6,499 nucleotides of DNA, taken from positions 1-6,499 of the forward strand of contig JAKAAL010000251.1 in assembly GCA_021802375.1 (NCBI GenBank). Reading direction: 5' to 3'. Positions 1 to 4,477 of the stretch are shown in pieces. The translations under genes and the position numbers were made by a program. The notes under the pieces were generated by a model, which saw only the letters and a list, made by a program, of their open reading frames with translations, did not search any database and was not told the DNA's origin. Position 1 is the stretch's first letter, and each line of letters starts with the position of its first letter. This DNA is from Bacillota bacterium (GTDB lineage: Bacteria; Bacillota_E; Sulfobacillia; Sulfobacillales; Sulfobacillaceae).

Positions 1-37
1 TACCAAAGAATTTTAGGTCTACTAACGCGTCGATCAT
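1..37 (-). CDS. Third SUF operon gene, N-terminal fragment (probable SufS cysteine desulfurase)
   Basis: Only the first 12 codons lie in the window, reading MIDALVDLKFFG before the left edge. The ATG shares bases with the sufD stop codon in an ATGA overlap, which is typical of translationally coupled operon genes. An AAAGGA Shine-Dalgarno inside the sufD end lies about 10 bases upstream. In Firmicutes the gene after sufC and sufD is normally sufS, the cysteine desulfurase that supplies persulfide sulfur to the SUF scaffold, followed by sufU and sufB. The fragment is too short to show any desulfurase motif, so the product is inferred from gene order alone; SufU, SufB or another protein cannot be excluded. 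That a gene starts here is better supported than what it encodes. Confidence 0.5.
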   Translation of the reverse strand, partial: MIDALVDLKFFG

Positions 38-1317
38 TCCGCGATCTTCCTTTCCACCGCATTCCATACATTGTGACGCAGCACGTCTACCGGTATTGCG
101 TCGATGACTGTGGCCAAAAACCCGTGGACTACCATACGAATCGCTTCCGCTTCCGACAGCCCGCGGCTCATGAGATAGAAAATGGAGGCTGCATCCACAG
201 GTCCCGCGCTGGCTGCATGTGCAGCAAAAACGTCGTTTTCTTCGATAAGTAGAGAGGGAATGACGTCAGCCCGGGCAGTGTCGGACAGCATTAAAATTTT
301 CTCTTTTTGGCGTCCATCGGTTCCTAATGCCCCTTTTTTGATTTCAGTCACTCCGGTAAACACGCTGCGGGAATCGTCTTTCATAACCCCACGCGCAACC
401 ATGCGGCTCGTAGTGTGCGGTGCCACATGTTTTGCGACCGACACGTAGTCTTGATGTTGCGTCTCGGAACCAAAAAACACCGTGGTACTGTCACTTTGCC
501 CGCCCGGAGCGCTAAGCAAGCTGGTATGCTCGGCGATGCTTAGAGAAGAGCCAAATTCCCCCAAACTCCAGTAAATGTGTGCGTCCCGACCGATTTGGGC
601 TCCACGGCGAACAAAAGATTCAGCTGTCACGGCTAATTGCTGCATAGCCCCATATTGCAAGTGCGCTCCATCTTTTAACACGATCTCCGTGGCGATGGCC
701 CATAAACTCTTTTCCCGGCCGGGTTCAGACAGATACTGTTCAATGATAGTGGCCCGAGCTTCCTCATCCAATACCACCAAACTGCGTGGCAAAACATTGG
801 AAACGTCGCTGCTGCCAAAATGCGTAACCGTTATTGGATGATCCAATGTGACCCGCGCTGGTACATATAAAAAGATGCCATCTTGCCATAGTGCGCTATT
901 GAGGGCTTGGAATTTGTCAGCCTCGTCGTTTACTACAGTGCCCAAATACTCTTCAATTAATTGCGGCGCAGTGTTAACTGCCTGCGTCATTGGCAACAAA
1001 ATTACGCCTTGATCGCTCCATGTGGTGGGCACACTTAAATGCTTGGTGTGCCCGTTAACCGTAATGAGATTTGCCACCTGGTACAAATTCTGCAAGTCAT
1101 CGGGCAAGTCAGCCGCAGTGGGAGCGGATCCAATCGGAATCCGGTCTAGTTTGCGACTTTTCAGGGAAGTCCTTTGCCTCACCGGGAGCGGGGCGGCCAA
1201 GTACACTTCCAACAAGCGATTGCGGCGATTACGGAGCCAGATAGGCTCGTCACCAAATTGCTCGGCAGCAAATTTTCGTACCTGGTCCGTTGGGGTTGCA
1301 TTTGCCATCGGGGCCAT
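34..1317 (-). CDS. sufD: Fe-S cluster assembly protein SufD
   Basis: SufD is a cytoplasmic scaffold protein that pairs with SufB and binds the ATPase SufC in the SufBC2D complex, which builds iron-sulfur clusters and is linked to iron delivery. The protein has 427 residues, normal for SufD and shorter than most SufB proteins. Residues 1-60 are a charged helical N-terminal region. About residues 170-370 form the expected beta-helix core. The C-terminal family signature is clear: RQKEKILMLSD (336-346), ADVIPSLLIEENDV (350-363), then FYLMSRGLSEAEA (380-392) and a final helical segment. His367 in the AAHAASAG stretch matches the conserved SufD histidine region, although many relatives have HGATVG or HAATVG there. 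The ATG at 1317 is chosen because AAAGGAG lies about 9 bases upstream; a second in-frame ATG three codons later is less well spaced. The gene follows sufC after a 93-base gap and overlaps the next gene by 4 bases. SufB is the closest alternative, but length and the region before the core fit SufD better. Confidence 0.93.
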   Translation of the reverse strand: MAPMANATPTDQVRKFAAEQFGDEPIWLRNRRNRLLEVYLAAPLPVRQRTSLKSRKLDRIPIGSAPTAADLPDDLQNLYQVANLITVNGHTKHLSVPTTWSDQGVILLPMTQAVNTAPQLIEEYLGTVVNDEADKFQALNSALWQDGIFLYVPARVTLDHPITVTHFGSSDVSNVLPRSLVVLDEEARATIIEQYLSEPGREKSLWAIATEIVLKDGAHLQYGAMQQLAVTAESFVRRGAQIGRDAHIYWSLGEFGSSLSIAEHTSLLSAPGGQSDSTTVFFGSETQHQDYVSVAKHVAPHTTSRMVARGVMKDDSRSVFTGVTEIKKGALGTDGRQKEKILMLSDTARADVIPSLLIEENDVFAAHAASAGPVDAASIFYLMSRGLSEAEAIRMVVHGFLATVIDAIPVDVLRHNVWNAVERKIAE

Positions 1318-1351
1318 CTCACGCGTCTCCTTTGAAGAATACTTTGTCTGA

Positions 1352-1371
1352 GCAGATTCAGTAACATCTGC
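1352..1371 (-). repeat. Small hairpin between sufC and sufD
   Basis: A perfect 6-base inverted repeat, GCAGAT and ATCTGC, surrounds an 8-base loop in the 93-base sufC-sufD gap. In the sufC-sufD mRNA it would sit about 35 bases before the sufD start. It has no following T run on either strand, so it does not look like a terminator. It could affect mRNA processing or the sufC to sufD expression ratio, but a 6-base stem can arise by chance. An A5T6 tract nearer the sufC end is the only other notable sequence in the gap. Confidence 0.25.
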
Positions 1372-1410
1372 GCAGCGTGGCTGGAAAAAATTTTTGTTGG
1401 AAGGGACGTA

Positions 1411-2181
1411 TTAGATTTCGTGAACAAATTCTTGCCGCACCCAATCGTATCCCTTGGTTTCTAGTTCTTCCGCGAGTGATTTGTCGCCGGACTTCACAAT
1501 ACGTCCATCTATCATGATGTGAACGACATCCGGTTTGAGATAGGCTAAAATTCTTTGGTAATGGGTAATAACCAACGCTCCAAATTCCGTCCCGACGAGA
1601 GAGTGGACTCCTTTGGCGACCACCTTAATCGCGTCGATGTCGAGCCCTGAGTCGATTTCGTCCAACACTGCAATCCGAGGATGCAACATCAACATTTGTA
1701 AAATCTCGTTGCGTTTCTTTTCGCCGCCGGAAAATCCCTCGTTTAAGTAACGGTTAGCAAATTGCAGATCCATTTCCAAATATCTCATGGCCTCGTCAAG
1801 TCGGTCCCGGAATTCTTTTAGGGTGATGGGTTTTTTATCTTGGGTCGCCCGTAACGAGTTAATCGCCGTGCGTAAAAAGTTTGCAGTCGTAACACCAGAT
1901 ATTTCGCTGGGGTATTGCATAGCCAAAAACAAACCGGCTCGGGCGCGCTGATCTGTTCTCATGGCCAAAACGTCTTGACCGTCTAACAAAACCTGACCGG
2001 AAGTTACCGTATAGTGGGGATGTCCCATCAATGTCTGGGCCAGTGAAGTTTTCCCCGTTCCATTGGGACCCATAATCGCATGCACTTCACCGCCTTTAAC
2101 CGAAAGGGTCAATCCTTTAATAATAGGGGTACCGTCAATCGCTACATGCAAATCCTTTATCTCTAACACCGGTGTTGCCAT
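1411..2181 (-). CDS. sufC: Fe-S cluster assembly ATPase SufC
   Basis: SufC is an ABC-type ATPase without a membrane domain; it works in the cytoplasm with SufB and SufD and powers the conformational change of the scaffold during cluster assembly. With this start it has 256 residues, the usual family length. The motifs appear in order: Walker A GPNGTGKTS (38-46), Q-loop Q89 within LAMQYPSEISGV, ABC signature FSGGEKKRNE (150-159), Walker B AVLDE (171-175) followed by the D-loop SGLD, and the H-loop histidine H207 in ITHYQR. The QYPSEISGV and GGEKKRNE versions are characteristic of SufC rather than of transporter ATPases. Walker A carries GTGKTS where GSGKST is commoner, which should be harmless. 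The frame stays open upstream to an ATG at 2250, but that codon lies between the -10 and -35 of the likely promoter. The ATG at 2181 has AGGGGAGGG a few bases upstream and gives the expected family N-terminus, ATPVLEIKDLHV. Confidence 0.95.
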   Translation of the reverse strand: MATPVLEIKDLHVAIDGTPIIKGLTLSVKGGEVHAIMGPNGTGKTSLAQTLMGHPHYTVTSGQVLLDGQDVLAMRTDQRARAGLFLAMQYPSEISGVTTANFLRTAINSLRATQDKKPITLKEFRDRLDEAMRYLEMDLQFANRYLNEGFSGGEKKRNEILQMLMLHPRIAVLDEIDSGLDIDAIKVVAKGVHSLVGTEFGALVITHYQRILAYLKPDVVHIMIDGRIVKSGDKSLAEELETKGYDWVRQEFVHEI

Positions 2182-2187
2182 TTGGGC

Positions 2188-2195
2188 CCTCCCCT
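2188..2195 (-). promoter_or_regulatory. Shine-Dalgarno site that sets the sufC start
   Basis: On the minus strand this reads AGGGGAGG, 6 bases before the ATG at 2181. It decides the sufC start against the longer in-frame ATG at 2250, which has no place in a transcript that begins near 2230. Confidence 0.75.
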
Positions 2196-2236
2196 GCCGA
2201 TCATTTCTGACTAAACTACTCAGCATTTCTGTTACT

Positions 2237-2264
2237 AGTGTATCCCACACTTTGCAAAAGTCAA
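2237..2264 (-). promoter_or_regulatory. Sigma-A type promoter of the suf operon
   Basis: On the minus strand TTGACT (2264-2259, five of six consensus bases) and TACACT (2242-2237, four of six) are separated by 16 bases. Transcription would start near 2230 and leave a leader of roughly 50 bases before the sufC ATG. No obvious known operator overlaps the hexamers. The prediction is from sequence pattern only, but it agrees with the Shine-Dalgarno-supported sufC start. Confidence 0.65.
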
Positions 2265-2270
2265 CCGTTC

Positions 2271-2279
2271 AAAGGAGGT
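2271..2279 (+). promoter_or_regulatory. Orphan strong Shine-Dalgarno followed by GTG at 2291
   Basis: AAAGGAGGT is a near-perfect match to the ribosome-binding consensus and is followed 11 bases later by GTG (2291). The frame from that GTG runs without a stop into yqeG and would add 51 residues beginning with a CNRC motif. I see no convincing rightward promoter upstream of it, and the best rightward promoter lies downstream, at 2404-2412. The site may therefore be unused, or a relic, or the start of a longer YqeG form. Confidence 0.35.
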
Positions 2280-2300
2280 AATACCATTACGTGCATTGTA

Positions 2301-2317
2301 ATCGGTGCGCCAACGAT
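2301..2317. promoter_or_regulatory. Imperfect dyad in the suf/yqeG divergent region
   Basis: The 17-base sequence ATCGGTGCGCCAACGAT is an imperfect inverted repeat around a central G, with ATCG/CGAT ends and six of eight pairs matching. It lies between the two divergent promoters and could be a protein-binding site. I recognise no regulator consensus, and chance occurrence is possible. Confidence 0.25.
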
Positions 2318-2329
2318 AATTTCCGGTTC

Positions 2330-2342
2330 TCGGCAATGCCGA
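2330..2342. promoter_or_regulatory. Perfect 13-base palindrome, candidate operator
   Basis: TCGGCAATGCCGA is a perfect inverted repeat with 6-base arms and a single central base. It sits about 70 bases upstream of the yqeG -10 and about 65 bases upstream of the suf -35, in a region with no accepted gene. The size fits a dimeric regulator site, but I do not recognise the consensus. Confidence 0.3.
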
Positions 2343-2375
2343 CAATCCGAGCTTTGGACTATGCGGAAAAGCCAT

Positions 2376-2412
2376 ATTATATCGCATCATCGTGCATATC
2401 CCATGATATAAT
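2376..2412. repeat. 8-base inverted repeat carrying TATAAT on both strands
   Basis: ATTATATC (2376-2383) and GATATAAT (2405-2412) form a perfect inverted repeat with a 21-base spacer. The right arm contains the yqeG -10 hexamer. The left arm places the same TATAAT on the minus strand, pointing toward sufC, without a recognisable -35. This could be a mirrored pair of -10 elements, a regulator site, or a coincidence of AT-rich sequence. Confidence 0.35.
2404..2412 (+). promoter_or_regulatory. Extended -10 promoter for yqeG and the aro cluster
   Basis: TGATATAAT is an exact extended -10 element (TG, one base, then consensus TATAAT). No good -35 lies 16-18 bases upstream, which is tolerated by extended -10 promoters. 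Transcription would start near 2419, giving a leader of about 25 bases that contains the AAGGAGG site and the GTG at 2444. It probably drives the entire rightward gene block. Confidence 0.6.
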
Positions 2413-2429
2413 TAAACACACTGGATCGG

Positions 2430-2436
2430 AAGGAGG
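2430..2436 (+). promoter_or_regulatory. Shine-Dalgarno site that sets the yqeG start
   Basis: AAGGAGG, an exact consensus core, lies 7 bases before GTG 2444. It supports that GTG over the upstream GTG at 2291. Confidence 0.75.
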
Positions 2437-2443
2437 GGACCGC

Positions 2444-2944
2444 GTGTTAAATCTATTGCAACCGCGTTTGTCCGTTGCCTCGATATTTGATTTAGATATT
2501 GGGGTATTACGCAAAAGGGGGTATCGCGGATTGATTATGGATTTAGATAACACGCTGGTCGCTTGGAACCACCCGGAAGCGCCCCAGGAACTCCTGGACT
2601 GGCTGACCACAGTGCGCCGCTATGGTATTGAGATGTGCATAGTGTCAAACAATCTGGGCGAGCGGGTGGAAGATTTTGCAACAAAAATTGGGGTGTCCTT
2701 TATCGCCAAGGCGGCTAAACCGCGACGCCGGGCATTTCGACTGGCAATGCGGAAAATGGGCACCCATCACGGTAATACCGCCGTTGTCGGCGATCAGGTT
2801 TTTACCGATATATTAGGTGGCAATCGCTTAGAACTTTTTACAATTTTGGTGCGCCCCCTGGCCACCGAAGAATTCTGGACTACCCGTTTGGTTCGGATGG
2901 TTGAGCATCGCATGGTGCGCCGGCACTTACCGCATCATTCCTAA
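2444..2944 (+). CDS. yqeG: YqeG-family HAD IIIA-type phosphatase
   Basis: This is a small cytoplasmic HAD-superfamily phosphatase of the YqeG type; the physiological substrate of the family is not well established. With the GTG start at 2444 the protein has 166 residues, close to the usual 170. The four HAD motifs are visible: motif I DLDNT with D33 and D35, motif II serine S68 in VSNN, motif III lysine K92 in AKP, and motif IV GDQVFTD with D117 and D122. The motif IV stretch followed by LGGNR is typical of YqeG. The beginning, NLLQPRLSVASIFDLD, matches the family's usual N-terminus. GTG 2444 has AAGGAGG 7 bases upstream and lies just after an extended -10 promoter. A longer in-frame version from 2291 would add 51 residues that are foreign to the family. 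The stop is followed by aroE after a few bases. In Bacillus the order is yqeG-yqeH-aroE; here the YqeH GTPase gene is missing between them. Confidence 0.9.
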   Translation: MLNLLQPRLSVASIFDLDIGVLRKRGYRGLIMDLDNTLVAWNHPEAPQELLDWLTTVRRYGIEMCIVSNNLGERVEDFATKIGVSFIAKAAKPRRRAFRLAMRKMGTHHGNTAVVGDQVFTDILGGNRLELFTILVRPLATEEFWTTRLVRMVEHRMVRRHLPHHS

Positions 2945-2956
2945 GTCTCCGGAAAT

Positions 2957-3823
2957 GTGTCATGCAAAGTTGGTCAGGATTGGCGGTGGCAATCTCCGGA
3001 TTGCTACCGCAAAGGGGGATTTTCCACTATTAAAGCCCAAGTTGCCCTATATGCAGTGTTCGGTTCTCCAATTGGCCATTCGTTATCGCCTCGTATGCAC
3101 AATGCCGCATTTGCGCGGGAAAAACCAGGGCATTACTATATTCCCGTGGAGTCTGATCCGCCCAATTTATTTTCCCAGCTAACTGCCTTTCGCGCATTGG
3201 GCGGAGTGGGTGCCAACTTGACGCGGCCCTTAAAAGAATGGGTCTTGCCCCATCTAGTTCAACAAAGCGACCGAGTGACCCGATCTCAGGCGGCCAACAC
3301 CATAATGTGGAACGGAAATGGCTGGGAGGGCGACAATACTGATGTGTTGGCGCTGTCTCAGATGGTGCCTTGGGGGGAACGCAAAACGGCCTTAATTTTG
3401 GGTTCTGGAGGGGTAGCCAGAGCAAGTTGGGTCGCTTTAACAGACCTGGGGTATCACGTGACGATTATGGCCCGCCATCCCGAGCGGGTGTGGCCAGACG
3501 CAACTTTGACACCATGGGATTGGGGGGCCTTGGGCGGAGAGTTTGATGTGATCGTCAATGCTACGCCACTAGGGCAACGCGGCGAGGAGTCGTTTGACGT
3601 ATTGAAGCTTCCTCCTCTATCCCAGCCGACTACGGTTGTGGATTGGGTCTATAGCCCACGTCTGACGCCTTTGTTAAGATGGGCTCAAACAAATGCGGAC
3701 GCCCAACTGATCGATGGGCTGTCCTTGCTTATTGCACAGGCAAGGTGGGCTTGGATGGTTTGGTTTGGGCACATGGCACCAGATCGGGTGTTTGAAGAGG
3801 CGGTACAATGGGCTCCTCTTTAA
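2957..3823 (+). CDS. aroE: Shikimate dehydrogenase (start uncertain)
   Basis: AroE reduces 3-dehydroshikimate to shikimate with NADPH, step 4 of the route to chorismate. Numbered from GTG 2957 (288 residues), the substrate-binding motif is GSPIGHSLSPRMHN (36-49) with S42 and S44. GANLTRPLK (85-93) contains the catalytic lysine K93; then come N114 in AANT and D129 in GDNTD. The dinucleotide-binding loop GSGGVARA (149-156), NATPLG (201-206) and DGLSLLIAQA (253-262) with Q261 complete the family pattern. All key residues are present, so the enzyme should be active. The GTG at 2957 has only a weak ribosome site and adds about 24 residues not expected in the family. The natural N-terminus should lie just before VALYAVFGSP, where the only candidates are an ATT at 3029 preceded by AAAGGGGG, and a GTG at 3053 that would cut into the first beta strand. 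The gene is 12 bases after yqeG and in the same frame, and it overlaps the prepilin peptidase gene by 16 bases. Confidence 0.93.
   Translation: MSCKVGQDWRWQSPDCYRKGGFSTIKAQVALYAVFGSPIGHSLSPRMHNAAFAREKPGHYYIPVESDPPNLFSQLTAFRALGGVGANLTRPLKEWVLPHLVQQSDRVTRSQAANTIMWNGNGWEGDNTDVLALSQMVPWGERKTALILGSGGVARASWVALTDLGYHVTIMARHPERVWPDATLTPWDWGALGGEFDVIVNATPLGQRGEESFDVLKLPPLSQPTTVVDWVYSPRLTPLLRWAQTNADAQLIDGLSLLIAQARWAWMVWFGHMAPDRVFEEAVQWAPL
3011..3018 (+). promoter_or_regulatory. Possible Shine-Dalgarno for an ATT start of aroE
   Basis: AAAGGGGG lies 10 bases before ATT 3029, the codon where family length predicts the AroE N-terminus. It differs from the consensus core by one base. The support is circumstantial, since ATT starts are rare. 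Confidence 0.35.
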
Positions 3824-4401
3824 TGGCGTTGGCATGGATTGTCTTGTTTTGGCGAATGCCGATTGAGTGGTGGGGAGGACAAGTCGCTATCACCAGCAAT
3901 CTTCGTTGGGTCGCAACGCTGGTGATGGCAACAGTCACGGTGGGGGTTCTGGTGATGTTGCACTCATACGACCCTTGGGTGACGGTAGGGTATCTTGGGT
4001 TGTGGTTGGTAATAGCGATGGTCGACGCTACTGAACGAATTATCCCTAATCGACTGGTTGTGCTTTCTCTGGGATGGAGTTTTGCCACCTACCCGTGGAC
4101 CCATTTTTTTGCGGCCAGTTCGGTGGCGTGTGGCTTAGGTCTCGGATTGTTGCTGTTGTTGGTCCACATCACGACGCGCGGCGGCCTGGGTATGGGCGAC
4201 GTGAAGTATAGCGTGGCGTTAGGCGTGGCCCTGGGCTGGCCCGAAGGTCTGTTGGCGTTGGTGGCTGGGATTTGGGCCGCTGGGCTCTATGCCTTGGTTT
4301 TGATCTTGGCACGTAAGGCTAAAAGGCAAGACAGTATTCCATTAGGTCCTTTTTTAGTGTTCGGAGGTCTTTTAGGTCTTTTGGGAGCCATAGGTCGTTA
4401 G
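3808..4401 (+). CDS. Short type IV prepilin peptidase (A24 family)
   Basis: The enzyme is an integral-membrane aspartic protease of the GxGD type that cleaves the leader of type IV prepilins, or of competence pseudopilins (PilD/ComC role). The two catalytic aspartates are seen: D73 in MVDATERIIPN and D131 in GLGMGDVK. The late motif IPLGPFLVFGG (177-187) is also typical. Several hydrophobic stretches (about residues 33-51, 57-72, 104-121, 135-168 and 180-195) indicate a multi-pass membrane protein. At 197 residues it is shorter than the roughly 250-290 of full PilD. The cytoplasmic N-terminal domain with paired cysteines, linked to N-methylation, is absent; a WRMPIEWWGG stretch (15-24) may be a remnant of its end. 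ATG 3808 has GAGG 7 bases upstream and overlaps aroE by 16 bases. An alternative ATG at 3823 overlaps the aroE stop as TAATG but lacks a ribosome site. No pilin or pilus motor gene is in view. PilD or ComC would be the possible symbol. Confidence 0.88.
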   Translation: MGSSLMALAWIVLFWRMPIEWWGGQVAITSNLRWVATLVMATVTVGVLVMLHSYDPWVTVGYLGLWLVIAMVDATERIIPNRLVVLSLGWSFATYPWTHFFAASSVACGLGLGLLLLLVHITTRGGLGMGDVKYSVALGVALGWPEGLLALVAGIWAAGLYALVLILARKAKRQDSIPLGPFLVFGGLLGLLGAIGR

Positions 4402-4407
4402 CAGAAT

Positions 4408-4417
4408 CAAGCGCTTG
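4408..4417. promoter_or_regulatory. 10-base palindrome before aroC
   Basis: CAAGCGCTTG is a perfect palindrome just after the prepilin peptidase stop. It overlaps the first bases of the weak -35-like TTGCTT of a possible aroC promoter, a position suited to an operator. No T run follows, so it is not a terminator. No regulator consensus is recognised. Confidence 0.25.
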
Positions 4418-4442
4418 CTTGGAGACTCTGGTGATGTAATAT
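4415..4442 (+). promoter_or_regulatory. Possible weak internal promoter for aroC-aroK-aroB
   Basis: TTGCTT (4415-4420) and TAATAT (4437-4442) are separated by 16 bases in the 76-base gap before aroC, the only real gap in the rightward block. The hexamers match the consensus at three and four of six positions, so the call is weak. It would let the aro genes be expressed separately from yqeG-aroE. Confidence 0.25.
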
Positions 4443-4477
4443 TAGAATCAAAATTTGGGTCAGGGGAGAAAAGACAC

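Noticed and set aside
182..1351. Plus-strand open frames opposite sufD
   Set aside because: They lie antisense to a strongly conserved gene, lack good ribosome sites, and their translations look like reverse-strand shadows.
1352..1371. Terminator between sufC and sufD
   Set aside because: The stem is only 6 bases and no T run follows on either strand.
2182..2250. N-terminal extension of sufC to ATG 2250 (23 extra residues)
   Set aside because: The ATG lies between the -35 and -10 of the likely suf promoter, has no ribosome site, and SufC proteins do not carry such an extension.
2377..2610. Minus-strand 77-codon frame over the yqeG start
   Set aside because: It runs through the HAD motif I region and the yqeG promoter in antisense, with no recognisable domain.
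2962..3033. Aromatic attenuator leader peptide before aroE
   Set aside because: The 23-codon frame has only single Trp, Phe and Tyr codons and no terminator hairpin follows, so classical attenuation is not supported. Translational coupling is kept only as a hypothesis.
2955..3182. Plus-strand frame through the start of aroE
   Set aside because: It overlaps the conserved AroE substrate-binding region in another frame and shows no recognisable protein pattern.
4415..4477. N-terminal extension of aroC
   Set aside because: The supported ATG at 4478 has AGGGGAG upstream and gives the usual chorismate synthase N-terminus; the added 21 residues are unlike the family.
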